This document shows positions 47,489 through 55,988 of a stretch of DNA of 64,000 nucleotides, one piece after another. Positions within the stretch are counted from its first letter, which is position 1, and each line of letters starts with the position of its first letter. The translations under genes were made by a program, and so were the position numbers. The notes under the pieces were generated by a model, which worked only from the letters and a program-made list of their open reading frames with translations, did no database searches and was not told the DNA's origin. The stretch comes from Longispora fulva (GTDB taxonomy: Bacteria > Actinomycetota > Actinomycetes > Mycobacteriales > Micromonosporaceae): NCBI RefSeq assembly GCF_015751905.1, contig NZ_JADOUF010000001.1, forward strand, positions 6,386,001 through 6,450,000, read 5' to 3'.

Positions 47489-48870
47489 CGTCCCGACCGG
47501 GGAACGGCACGGCCGCGGCCTCAGACGGCGCGCAGGCCGTGCCTTCGACCGGCGCGGAGGCCGCGCCCGGGGCCCAGGAGGACGTCGCCGAGGCCGTCAG
47601 CGTCGACGACCAGGCCGACGAGCCGCTGCCCGCCATCGCGCCCGGCTCCGGTCGACGCCGGATCCTGCTCGGCCTCACCGACCAGGTCGTCATCGCCCTC
47701 GCCAGCGCCGGCAACGCGCTGCTGGCCACCGTGGTGCTGGAGCGGTCCAGGGCCGGCTCGGTGCTGATCGCGATCACGACGCTGTACTTCGCGATGGGCG
47801 TCAGCCGGGCCTTCATCGGCGAGGCGGTGCTCGCGCACGTCTCCCGGTTCGACGGCGCGGACCGTCGGCGCCGGGAGGAGGACGCGCTCGCCTCGGCCCT
47901 GATCATCGGTTCCGGGTGCGCCGTCGTGCTCTTCGGGCTGTGGCTGTTCGGCCCGGCCGACTGGTTCGGCGACCTGATCTGGGCGGTGCCGTTCCTGCCG
48001 CTGCTGCTGCTGCACGACACCGGCCGGCACACCTATCTCGCGGCGCGTGAGCAGCTCAACGCGCTGACCATCGACCTGACCTGGGTGGGCACCCAGGCCC
48101 TGGCCGTGGCCGTCGCGCTGCTCGCCGGCTGGCGGACCGGCGGGGCGCTGCTGCTCGCCTGGGGGATCGGCGCGTCGGCCGGCGCGGTGCTGTACCTGGT
48201 CCGGACCCGGCTGAACCCGTTGCGGGGGCGGTTGGCCGCGTGGTTCCACGAGACCCGGCACCTGTCCGGGTGGTTCAGCGCGAGCGCGCTGGTCGGGCAG
48301 AGCCAGACGATGTTGGTGGCCACACTCGTGGCCCGCTTCCTGAGTATCGCCGACTACGCGGGCCTGCGGCTCGCCCAGCTGACCGTGCTCCAGCCGGTGC
48401 AGAACCTGGTCACGGCCATGAACGCCCTGATGGTCCCCCGGTTCTCCCGGCTCGCCGCCACGGGAGACCTGCCGGCGCTGCGCCGGTTGACCCTCAAGGT
48501 GTCGCTGCTCGGGCTGGGGATCGGCGCGGCGGCGATCGCGGTCGTGGTGCCGCTCGCCGAACCGGTGCTGCACTGGTACAAGCACGGCGAATACCTGAAC
48601 GTCGCCCCGATCGCGCTGCCCGTGGCGTTGCAGGCCGCCATCTACCTGCTCCAGATCCCGTTCACGGCGGCGCTGCGCGGACTGCAGCGGGCGAAGCTGC
48701 TGTTCGGGCAGTACGTGGTGTTCACGGCCACGAGCCTCACCGGGGTACTGCTCGGCGCGCTCGACGGCTCGCTCCTCCGCACGGCCTGGGGGCTGACCAC
48801 GGGCGCGGCGGTCGGCCTGATCGCCATGATCACCGTGTACCTCGTGGCGCTGCGCCGCCCCGTAGGCTGA
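47485..48870 (+). CDS. Wzx/MurJ-like polysaccharide flippase
   Basis: A 461-residue membrane protein with about 12 helices and the layout of the MOP exporter superfamily (polysaccharide flippases). A hydrophilic N-terminal tail of about 55 residues rich in Ala, Glu and Pro comes first. Telling segments are NALMVPRFSRLAATGDLPAL, then RRLTLKVSLLGLGIGAAAIA and IPFTAALRGLQRAKLLFGQY. It should move a lipid-linked glycan across the membrane. ATG 47485 is in an ATGA junction with the preceding gene; the ligase-like gene follows after 4 nt. Confidence 0.82.
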   Translation: MTSRPGNGTAAASDGAQAVPSTGAEAAPGAQEDVAEAVSVDDQADEPLPAIAPGSGRRRILLGLTDQVVIALASAGNALLATVVLERSRAGSVLIAITTLYFAMGVSRAFIGEAVLAHVSRFDGADRRRREEDALASALIIGSGCAVVLFGLWLFGPADWFGDLIWAVPFLPLLLLHDTGRHTYLAAREQLNALTIDLTWVGTQALAVAVALLAGWRTGGALLLAWGIGASAGAVLYLVRTRLNPLRGRLAAWFHETRHLSGWFSASALVGQSQTMLVATLVARFLSIADYAGLRLAQLTVLQPVQNLVTAMNALMVPRFSRLAATGDLPALRRLTLKVSLLGLGIGAAAIAVVVPLAEPVLHWYKHGEYLNVAPIALPVALQAAIYLLQIPFTAALRGLQRAKLLFGQYVVFTATSLTGVLLGALDGSLLRTAWGLTTGAAVGLIAMITVYLVALRRPVG

Positions 48871-48874
48871 TCGG

Positions 48875-50266
48875 ATGCCTCTGCTGACCCCGCCGCGCTT
48901 CCGGCAGTTCGCGCTCCTCGGCCTCGTCGTCGCCGGAGTCGCCGGTCTCGTGGAGGCCACCCAGGTGAACTCGGCGAACGGGCTGCGCGCCTTCCTCGCC
49001 GCCGCGCTGGGCTGGGCTGTCGTCGGGCTCGCCCTGAGCCTGCCGGGCCTGACCGTGCGCGGCCTGCTGCTGGGCGGGTTCTTCGTCGGGGCCGGCATCC
49101 TGAGCTGGTCGTTCAGCGAGCAGCCGGGCGTGGTGTGGGCGTTCCTGGCCGTCGAGGGCGCGGTGTTCGCGACGTGGACCTTCCCGTGGCTGAGGGACCT
49201 GGCGAAACTGCCGAAGCTGGGCGCGGCGTGGCTCGGCCTGGCGTACTGGCTGCTCGGCACCCTCGGAGCCCTGCTCAACCACCCGCTGGTGAGCGTCCAG
49301 CGCGCGGTCTACGGCGGGCTGTTCACCCTCGGCGCGCTGGCCGTGTTGGCCGTGGTGCGGCGCACCAAAAAAGACCCCACCCCGGCCATCGCCGCGGCGT
49401 TCCTGCTCGCGCTCGGGGTGCTGCTCCTGGTCGGCTCGGGGAACGCGCTCGACGACGTGCACGCCGTGCCGGACACCGCCTGGGGCAACAACATGGCCCA
49501 GCGGTTCTGGGGTGGGCCGTTCTTCCTCTACCACCCGAACTCGATCGCGCTGATCTCCGTGCTCGTCGCGTTGCGGATCGCCCCGGACAAGGCCTTCGCG
49601 CTGTGGCAGCGGGTCGGCGTACTCGGAACATCGTTCCTGATGTTGCTTCTGGTCACCTCGCGGACGGCCTGGGGCTTCGCCGTCGCCGCCGCCCTGGTGC
49701 ACGCGTGGCTGGTCTACCGGAAGAAGTTGGACTACAAGCGGGCCGTCGCGATGGCCGTGTTGCCGTTCGTGCTGCTCGTGGCGTTGATGGTCGGCTCGGG
49801 CGGCCCGCAGTGGCTGGTCTACAACCGGTACCCGAACTCCCACGCCGGCTCGGACCTGACCTCGGGGCGGACCCAGACCTGGAAGAAGGTCATCTCCGAC
49901 TTCCGCAGCGACACGCTCGCCGAGCAGCTGTTCGGCAACGGCGACGACGCGCGGGGCACGGTGACCCGGGCCGACTCGGTCGAGGACCCGAACACGAAGC
50001 TGCCGAAGCTGACCACGGACAACGCGTTCTTCGGCGCGCTGCGCCGGGGCGGGATCACCGGGGTGGCGGCGTTCCTGTTGGGGCTGGTGCTGCTGATCCG
50101 CCGGGCGCTGGCCCGGGACGCCGCGCCGTGGTTCACGATCACGGTCGTCGCGGTGCTGCCCACGATCGCGACCTCTGACTGGGTACTGGGCGGCACCGGC
50201 GGGACCCTGTGGATCCTGCTGCTGGCCGCCGAGGCCTGGCAGGTGTACCGGCCCGCCGCCGACTGA
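48875..50266 (+). CDS. O-antigen-ligase-like membrane protein
   Basis: A 463-residue protein with about 11 membrane helices and features of the WaaL/O-antigen ligase and polymerase family: the large outer loop between late helices carries PNSHAGSDLTSGRTQTWKKV, and FFLYHPNSIALISVLVALRI precedes it. Such enzymes join or polymerise lipid-linked glycans outside the membrane. It closes the four-gene run nucleotidyltransferase, CDP-alcohol transferase, flippase, ligase. The end is 18 bp from the convergent lectin-like gene. Confidence 0.82.
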   Translation: MPLLTPPRFRQFALLGLVVAGVAGLVEATQVNSANGLRAFLAAALGWAVVGLALSLPGLTVRGLLLGGFFVGAGILSWSFSEQPGVVWAFLAVEGAVFATWTFPWLRDLAKLPKLGAAWLGLAYWLLGTLGALLNHPLVSVQRAVYGGLFTLGALAVLAVVRRTKKDPTPAIAAAFLLALGVLLLVGSGNALDDVHAVPDTAWGNNMAQRFWGGPFFLYHPNSIALISVLVALRIAPDKAFALWQRVGVLGTSFLMLLLVTSRTAWGFAVAAALVHAWLVYRKKLDYKRAVAMAVLPFVLLVALMVGSGGPQWLVYNRYPNSHAGSDLTSGRTQTWKKVISDFRSDTLAEQLFGNGDDARGTVTRADSVEDPNTKLPKLTTDNAFFGALRRGGITGVAAFLLGLVLLIRRALARDAAPWFTITVVAVLPTIATSDWVLGGTGGTLWILLLAAEAWQVYRPAAD

Positions 50267-50284
50267 CGGCGGGCCGGCTGCGGG

Positions 50285-50755
50285 CTACTTGCTGGACGGG
50301 ACGAGCTCCCAGTGGGTGCTGTCGGCGTTGCTGCAGCTGGTCGCGATGAGCGAGCCGCCGTTGTTGCTGAGGCACGAGCCGGTCTTCGTGTTGGTGAAGG
50401 TGCTGAAGCCGTCGCTGTCCGCGGCCTGCCACACCTGGCTGGTGCGGCTGTCGTCGCACTTGCGCAGCACGACGGCGTCCTCGTCGCTCATCGTGGTCAG
50501 ACACTTCTGGCCCCGGGCGATGGCCATCGTGCCGTTGTCGCTGCGGGCCGGGAACTGCCACAGCTGGCGGCGGTTGCCGGTGTCGCACTGCACGAAGGTC
50601 GTGATCCGCTGACCCTTGGGCTGCTCGAGGCACTGGCTCTGGTCGAGGCTGCGCATGGTGAACGACTTCTCGGGGGTGGCAGCCTGGCTGACGCCCGGGA
50701 TCAGGACAAAAAGTGCACCAGTAGCAGCAATGGTGAAAATACGGCGAATGATCAT
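50285..50755 (-). CDS. Secreted ricin-type beta-trefoil (R-type lectin-like) protein
   Basis: A 156-residue exported protein. The signal peptide is IIRRIFTIAATGALFVLIPG, cleaved near VSQAA. The mature part has repeating beta-trefoil units with the QxW-like elements RRQLWQF, TSQVWQA and STHWEL, and Cys pairs (QCLEQPKGQRITTFVQC, KCLTTMSDEDAVVLRKC, SCLSNNGGSLIATSC). The last unit has lost the glutamine. It may bind glycans at the surface. No Shine-Dalgarno decides the start; an in-frame ATG at 50767 is equally possible. Confidence 0.78.
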   Translation of the reverse strand: MIIRRIFTIAATGALFVLIPGVSQAATPEKSFTMRSLDQSQCLEQPKGQRITTFVQCDTGNRRQLWQFPARSDNGTMAIARGQKCLTTMSDEDAVVLRKCDDSRTSQVWQAADSDGFSTFTNTKTGSCLSNNGGSLIATSCSNADSTHWELVPSSK

Positions 50756-50825
50756 GCGGCAGAACATAGCAAAACGGATAAAGGTTATGTATGAGGGGTA
50801 GGTTTTACGTGCCTATGGCGTGTCG

Positions 50826-51983
50826 TCAGCCTCGCCGGACCTTCTCGTACACCCCGATCAGGCGGTCGAGGACCACCGCCGGGGTGAAGTTCTCCAGGTA
50901 ACGCCGACGGGCCTCCTGGCGCAGCCCGCCGGCCGCCGCGCGCGGGATCGCCGCGGCCATCGCCTCGACCGTCGGCTCGACCAGCCAGCCGGCGTCGCCG
51001 ACCAGGTACGGGATCCCGCCCAGATTGGTGCCGAGCACCGGACGGCCGTTGGACAGCGCCTCGATGATCACCGTGGGCAGCGGCTCGAGCCAGGTGGACG
51101 CGACGACGAGGGCGTTGGCGGCGCGGGTCGCGGCGCGTACCCCGTCGGCGTCCTGTTTTCCCAGGTAGGTGATGTCGTCGCGGTCCGAGGCGGCCTTCTC
51201 GACCAGGTCGCGCAGCGGGCCGTCGCCGATGATCTGCAGCTGGCCGAGCCCCGCCCCGGCCGCGTCAGCCGCCCGGGACCAGGCCTCCAGCAGCAGCCGG
51301 ATCCCCTTCTCCTCCGACAGCCGGCCGATGAACAGCAGGCCCTGGCCCGGCGCGTCGGAGAACCCGTGGTCGGGGATCGAGTTGGGCTTGACCGTGATCT
51401 GGTTCTCGGTGATCCCCAACGTGAGCAGGTGCTCGGCGATCGCCGGCGTCAGCGCGATGAACTGGTCGAGCGAGCGCCACGTGCCCCGGTGCGCGGCGAG
51501 CGTCGACGCCATGATCAGGCTCTGCGCCTTCGAGCCCCGGTAGCAGGAGTGCTGCACCGCCGGGTAGGGGAAAGCCTTGCCCAGGCAGTCCCTGCAGATG
51601 TGGCCGTCGCGGAAGTACAGGCCGTTGGCGCAGCTCTGCCGGTAGTTGTGCACCGTCTGCACCACCGGCACGTCCAGCTTGTGCGCGGTCTTCACCACCC
51701 AGGGCGACAGCAACGGGTACGGGTTGTGCAGGTGCACCACGTCCGGCCGCTCCCGGGTGATCAGCTCGGCCAGCTCCCGCTGGGCGCGCGGCGCGTAGAT
51801 CGGGGACACGGGCAGCAGCAGCTTCTCCGACGTCGGGAGGTCACCGATCTCGTCGGAGCTGCGCTGGAAGGGGACCACCTCGACGCCGGCCTCGGTGAGC
51901 TGGCGGATCTCCGTGTCGACGATCGTGTTCTCGCCGGACGGCTGGGCGGACGAGTACCGGTTGTGCGCGATGACGACCTTCAC
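50826..51983 (-). CDS. GT4-family glycosyltransferase
   Basis: A 385-residue GT-B glycosyltransferase. N-terminal domain: VKVVIAHNRYSSAQPSGEN (acceptor site) and PDVVHLHNPYPLLSPWVV. C-terminal donor domain: GLLFIGRLSEEKGIRLLLEA, LQIIGDGPLRDLVE and the EX7E region ASTWLEPLPTVIIEALSNGR. A CRDCLGK segment is also typical of this subgroup. It should add a sugar to a lipid-linked or surface glycan. The GTG at 51983 starts 5 nt after the Fpg stop; -10 TACGCT (51991-51996) lies 7 nt upstream, so its own leaderless promoter is possible. Confidence 0.9.
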   Translation of the reverse strand: MKVVIAHNRYSSAQPSGENTIVDTEIRQLTEAGVEVVPFQRSSDEIGDLPTSEKLLLPVSPIYAPRAQRELAELITRERPDVVHLHNPYPLLSPWVVKTAHKLDVPVVQTVHNYRQSCANGLYFRDGHICRDCLGKAFPYPAVQHSCYRGSKAQSLIMASTLAAHRGTWRSLDQFIALTPAIAEHLLTLGITENQITVKPNSIPDHGFSDAPGQGLLFIGRLSEEKGIRLLLEAWSRAADAAGAGLGQLQIIGDGPLRDLVEKAASDRDDITYLGKQDADGVRAATRAANALVVASTWLEPLPTVIIEALSNGRPVLGTNLGGIPYLVGDAGWLVEPTVEAMAAAIPRAAAGGLRQEARRRYLENFTPAVVLDRLIGVYEKVRRG

Positions 51984-51988
51984 GCGCC

Positions 51989-52840
51989 CTAGCGTACGAG
52001 CTTGGACAACCGGCGGTCGGCGAGCGGCTTCCCCTTCGTCTGGCATGTCGGGCAGTACTGCAGGTTCGAGGTCGCGAACGACACCTCACGGATCGTGTCC
52101 CCGCACACCGGACAGGGCAGCCCGGTCCGGCCGTGCACCCGCAGCCCGGCCCGCTTCTCCGACTTCAGGGTGGCGGCCCGCTGGCCCTCGGTGTGCGCGA
52201 TGGCCTGGTCGAGGATCTCGTGCACCGCGTCGTAGAGGGCGCTGACCTGGCCGGCCGTCAGCTTCGACCCCATCGCGAACGGGGACAGCTTGGCCGCGTG
52301 CAGGATCTCGTCGGAGTAGGCGTTGCCGATGCCTGCGAGGGTGCGCTGGTCGGTGAGTACCCCCTTGATCTGGGCGTTCTTCGAGATCTGGACCGTGAAC
52401 TCCTCCAGGGTCACCGTCAGCGCCGACGGGCCGAGGGTCGCGACCCGCTCGATCAGCCTCGGGTCCGTCACGATGTGCACGGCCAGCCGCTTCTGGGTGC
52501 CGGCCTCGGTCAGGTCGAAGCCCGAGCCGTCGTCGAACCGGACCCGGACGCTGATCGGCCCCTTGCCCGGCCGGAGCGGGCCCGGCGTGATCTTCTCGCG
52601 GTAGTGCAGCCAGCCGGCCCGGGACAGGTGCGTGACCAGGTGTAACTCCCCGAACTCGATGTCGAGGTACTTCCCGATGTACCCGGCCGTCGTCAGCCGC
52701 CGGCCCACGAGCGCCGACACCGGCGGGTCGTACGTCTTCAGCGCGCTCAGCGCCACGACGTCGACCCCGGTGACCGTCAGCCCGACGGCGCGCTCGCGCA
52801 GGTAGGCGGCGAGCGCCGCCACCTCTGGCAACTCCGGCAC
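51989..52840 (-). CDS. Fpg/Nei-family DNA glycosylase
   Basis: A 283-residue base-excision repair glycosylase/AP lyase. The N-terminal catalytic proline is in PELPEVAALAAYLRER (P2, E3). The conserved lysine and H2TH region are ISKNAQIKGVLTDQRTLAGI, then GNAYSDEILHAAKLSPF. The C-terminal zinc finger is PCPVCGDTIREV and YCPTCQTKGKPL. It removes oxidised bases. The GTG at 52840 is 6 nt from -10 TAGGGT shared with the divergent gene. MPELPEVAAL with an ordinary zinc finger favours Fpg or Nei2-like types; which one is open. Confidence 0.92.
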   Translation of the reverse strand: MPELPEVAALAAYLRERAVGLTVTGVDVVALSALKTYDPPVSALVGRRLTTAGYIGKYLDIEFGELHLVTHLSRAGWLHYREKITPGPLRPGKGPISVRVRFDDGSGFDLTEAGTQKRLAVHIVTDPRLIERVATLGPSALTVTLEEFTVQISKNAQIKGVLTDQRTLAGIGNAYSDEILHAAKLSPFAMGSKLTAGQVSALYDAVHEILDQAIAHTEGQRAATLKSEKRAGLRVHGRTGLPCPVCGDTIREVSFATSNLQYCPTCQTKGKPLADRRLSKLVR

Positions 52841-52846
52841 ACTCCC

Positions 52847-52856
52847 ACCCTAGGCT
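52847..52856. promoter_or_regulatory. Overlapping -10 elements for divergent leaderless genes (Fpg and DUF2142)
   Basis: The 10-bp core ACCCTAGGCT reads TAGGCT on the plus strand (52851-52856) and TAGGGT on the minus strand (52852-52847). Each is exactly 6 nt from its start codon (ATG 52863 and GTG 52840). The whole intergenic gap is 22 bp. Confidence 0.6.
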
Positions 52857-52862
52857 GTGGGC

Positions 52863-54329
52863 ATGCGTCGGGTCTGGTTGCTGGCATTCATCGGGTACCT
52901 CCTCCTCGGTGCCGGCTGGGCGCTCGGCGTCCCGGTCAACGGCACGTACGACGAGGTGCAGCACATCCCGCGCGCGTACGGCGTCGTCACCGGGCAGGTC
53001 TACGCCCAGGGCTACTACTTCGACGGCCCGGCCAGCCTGCTCCCCGGCGACCTGACGTGCTTCGAGAAGGAGAAGCTCGCCGCCGGCTGCCAGACCCCGG
53101 CCCCCGCGGCGGGCACGCCCGAAGGGGACCGCACGGTGCGCTGGCCGAGCGCCGCAGCCCGCTACAGCCCGCTCTACTACGGCCTGGTCGGCGCTCCCCT
53201 GGCGATCAGCCCGGACCTGTCCGGGATCATCGGGGCCCGGGTGCTGTCGGCGTTGCTGTCCGCGCTGCTGCTCGCCGCGGCGGTGGCCGTCGCGTACGGG
53301 CTGCGGAACAGGATGCTGGTCGGGGCGGTGCTGCTGGTCAGTACCCCGATGGCGATGAATCTGAACGGGTCGGTGAACCCGAACGGGATGGAGATCAGTG
53401 CCGCCATCCTGGCCTGGGTGGCGCTGTTGGCCCTGGTCAGGAACGAGGGCAACGAACGGCGGCACCTGGTGGCGTTCGCCGTCGGCGGCGCGCTGCTGCT
53501 CACCCTGCGGCACATGGGACCGGTGCTGCTCGCGATCGTCGTGCTCGCCGCCCTGGTCTTCGCCCGGCGCGGCCGGATCCGCGCACTGCTCCGCAGGGCC
53601 GACACCCGGTGGGCGCTCGGCGCGATCGTCGCCGCCGGCCTCCTCGGTCTCGGGTGGATCCTCACGTCGGCCGTGAACGACATTCCGGAGATCCCCGGCC
53701 GCGCCGTACATATCAGTTTCGCAAAGACTGTGGAGGAGATCGTCCGGATCCGGACGCCGTTCTACCTGAACCAGGTCGTCGGTCAGTTCAGCTACGGCGA
53801 GCTGACGATGCCCGGCTGGGTCATCCTCGGCTGGTACGCGCTCGTGGCCGGTTTCGCCGTGCCCGCCTGGCTGTTCGCCGGCCGCAGTTACCGGATCGCC
53901 GTCCTCGGCACGGCCCTGGCCAGCTACGGAACGCTCGTCGCCCTCGAACTGTGGTTCGTGCCCAAGTTGGGCTGGTACTCCCACGGCCGGTACGCGATGC
54001 CGGCCGGGGTCGGAATCGTGCTCCTCGCGGCCTTCGTACGGGGCTTCGATGACGATTTCGCGCGCAAGTTTGTCAGGCTCGTGGTCGTTGTCACAGGGGG
54101 CCTACACGTCTACGCTCTTGCGGAAGTGACCCTCCGTTATCGGGACCAGGTTACGTCGATGCCTGCACCGGCGTACGCTTTGTCAGCCGGACTAGCGGGA
54201 GTGGCGCTACTCGGCGTAATGGGCTGGAATTTCCGAAGTACGCAACCGCCCCTGACTCGACACGACCCGGACACACCGAATAATGTCGGCCGGTCGTCAG
54301 AGGACGAGGCGGGGGCCGTGGCACACTAG
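52863..54329 (+). CDS. DUF2142-type polytopic membrane protein (GT-C-like)
   Basis: A 488-residue membrane protein with about 11 helices. The outer loop after helix 1 (GVPVNGTYDEVQHIPRAYGV) carries an Asp-Glu pair like the catalytic site of lipid-phosphosugar-dependent GT-C enzymes, and AARYSPLYYGLVGAPLAI and MNLNGSVNPNGMEISAAILA are DUF2142 features. It probably decorates a surface polymer. ATG 52863 is used; a GTG 6 nt earlier would sit on the -10 to start spacing. The downstream sugar transferase gene suggests joint action. Confidence 0.8.
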   Translation: MRRVWLLAFIGYLLLGAGWALGVPVNGTYDEVQHIPRAYGVVTGQVYAQGYYFDGPASLLPGDLTCFEKEKLAAGCQTPAPAAGTPEGDRTVRWPSAAARYSPLYYGLVGAPLAISPDLSGIIGARVLSALLSALLLAAAVAVAYGLRNRMLVGAVLLVSTPMAMNLNGSVNPNGMEISAAILAWVALLALVRNEGNERRHLVAFAVGGALLLTLRHMGPVLLAIVVLAALVFARRGRIRALLRRADTRWALGAIVAAGLLGLGWILTSAVNDIPEIPGRAVHISFAKTVEEIVRIRTPFYLNQVVGQFSYGELTMPGWVILGWYALVAGFAVPAWLFAGRSYRIAVLGTALASYGTLVALELWFVPKLGWYSHGRYAMPAGVGIVLLAAFVRGFDDDFARKFVRLVVVVTGGLHVYALAEVTLRYRDQVTSMPAPAYALSAGLAGVALLGVMGWNFRSTQPPLTRHDPDTPNNVGRSSEDEAGAVAH

Positions 54330-54368
54330 GGGAGCCGTGAGCAGCACACTGCCGGAGGGCCTGTTGAG

Positions 54369-55937
54369 GTGACGACCAGCCTCCAGCGTCCGGCCCCGAA
54401 GAAGAGCCGGCCGGCCGGCACAGCCGGCGACAGACAGGCGGTAGGCCATGAGTCCGAGGCGGCGCCGGTGACCAACGGTGTGCCCCGCTCGGCCTTCTTC
54501 CGCAGTGACCGTACGTCGACCTGGGCCTGGTGGTATTCGGCCAGTCTCGTCGCCCTCGACTTCCTCTCCGTTGCACTAGCGAGCTTTGTCGTCATCTCCT
54601 GGTTCCCGAAAGCCGTCGCCGGATTCGTCGAGCGCAGCGGCCAGCCGGTGCCCCTCTGGTTCTACATCGTCGCGTACGCGATCCTGCCCTTCGGCTGGGT
54701 GCTCGTCCTCTGGGGCCACGGCGCCTACGACCGCCGCTACCTGGGCGTCGGCTCCGACGAGAGCAAGCGGGTGCTCCGCGCCTTCTGGACGGCCGTCGCC
54801 GTCGTCTCCTTCACCGTGATGAGCACCAAGACCGACGCCTCCCGCATGTCCGTCGGCGCGGTGCTGATCCTCGCGCTCCTGCTGCTCCTGATCAGCCGCG
54901 GTCTGGTCCGCCGGGTGCTCTACACCCTGCGCAAGCGCGGCCGGTGCGTGCAGCGGATGCTCCTGGTCGGCGCGCTGCCCGAGACCCTCGAGGTGCACAC
55001 CGTCGTCACCCGCAACCCGGAGGCCGGCCTGTCGCCGGTCGGGCTGTACCTGACGGAGGGCTACGGCGCGGCCCGCGGCGTGGAGACCCCGGTCCCGGTG
55101 TACGCGAACCGCGACCTCGTCGAGCTCGTCCGCGAACTCGGGGCCGACACCATCGCCGTCTGCGGCTCCGCCGGTTCGGACTCCGCCGACCTGCGCCGGC
55201 TCGCCTGGCAGCTGGAGGGCACCGGCATCGACCTGGTGGTGGCCCCGCAGCTCACCGACATCGCCGGCCCCCGGGTGCACATCCGCCCGGTCGAGGGCCT
55301 GCCGCTCCTGCACGTCGAGGAGCCGACGCTGTCCGGCGTCGGCTGGGTCGCCAAGAACCTGATGGACCGGATCGCCGCGTTCCTCGGCCTGCTGATCCTG
55401 TCGCCGCTGTTCGGGTTCATCGCACTGTGCATCAAGATCAAAGAGCCCAGCGGGCCGGTCTTCTTCCGACAGCGCCGCCTCGGTCACCAGTCGCGGATGT
55501 TCGGGATGTGGAAGTTCCGCACGATGTACGTGGACGCCGAGAACCGCCTCGCGACCCTGGTCGACCAGAACGAGACCGACGGCCTCCTGTTCAAGATCAA
55601 GGACGACCCCCGGGTGACCCCGGTCGGCCGGTGGCTGCGCAAGACGTCCATGGACGAGCTGCCCCAGCTGATCAACATCCTGGTCGGCGAGATGTCCCTG
55701 GTGGGGCCGCGGCCGCTCCCGGCTGAGGACGGCGACTTCCTCGGGGACGTCCGACGGAGGTTGCTGGTCCGGCCGGGGCTGACCGGGCTGTGGCAGGTGT
55801 CGGGCCGGTCGGACATGTCGTGGGACGACGCGGTGCGGCTGGATCTGTACTACGTCGACAACTGGTCGTTGCTGCTGGATCTGCGGACGTTGTGGCGCAC
55901 GATCGGCGTGGTCCTGGCCCGCCGGGGTGCCTACTAG
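54369..55937 (+). CDS. Initiating sugar-phosphate transferase (polyprenyl-P glycosyl-1-P type)
   Basis: A 522-residue WbaP/WcaJ-type protein. After a hydrophilic N-terminus come four membrane helices (about 55-185), a cytoplasmic Rossmann-like domain (RMLLVGALPETLEVHTVVTR, then LGADTIAVCGSAGSDSADLR), a fifth membrane segment and the catalytic bacterial sugar transferase domain: GPVFFRQRRLGHQSRMFGMW, KFRTMYVDAE, DELPQLINILVGEMSLVGPR, RPGLTGLWQVSGRSDMSWDD. It starts glycan assembly by loading the first sugar phosphate onto undecaprenyl or decaprenyl phosphate. A clear intrinsic terminator follows. Confidence 0.93.
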   Translation: MTTSLQRPAPKKSRPAGTAGDRQAVGHESEAAPVTNGVPRSAFFRSDRTSTWAWWYSASLVALDFLSVALASFVVISWFPKAVAGFVERSGQPVPLWFYIVAYAILPFGWVLVLWGHGAYDRRYLGVGSDESKRVLRAFWTAVAVVSFTVMSTKTDASRMSVGAVLILALLLLLISRGLVRRVLYTLRKRGRCVQRMLLVGALPETLEVHTVVTRNPEAGLSPVGLYLTEGYGAARGVETPVPVYANRDLVELVRELGADTIAVCGSAGSDSADLRRLAWQLEGTGIDLVVAPQLTDIAGPRVHIRPVEGLPLLHVEEPTLSGVGWVAKNLMDRIAAFLGLLILSPLFGFIALCIKIKEPSGPVFFRQRRLGHQSRMFGMWKFRTMYVDAENRLATLVDQNETDGLLFKIKDDPRVTPVGRWLRKTSMDELPQLINILVGEMSLVGPRPLPAEDGDFLGDVRRRLLVRPGLTGLWQVSGRSDMSWDDAVRLDLYYVDNWSLLLDLRTLWRTIGVVLARRGAY

Positions 55938-55950
55938 CCTGTCTTCGCGA

Positions 55951-55984
55951 AAGTGGCCGTCACCCTGGTGACGGCCACTTTTTT
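55951..55984 (+). terminator. Intrinsic terminator after the sugar transferase
   Basis: AAGTGGCCGTCACC (55951-55964) pairs with GGTGACGGCCACTT (55967-55980) around a 2-nt loop. T residues at 55981-55984 follow, giving a canonical stem plus U-tract. The stem extends one more A-T pair. Confidence 0.9.
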
Positions 55985-55988
55985 GGTA

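Noticed and set aside
47521-49278. 585-codon minus-strand frame opposite the flippase and ligase genes
   Set aside because: It runs across a clear gene boundary of two membrane proteins and has shadow composition.
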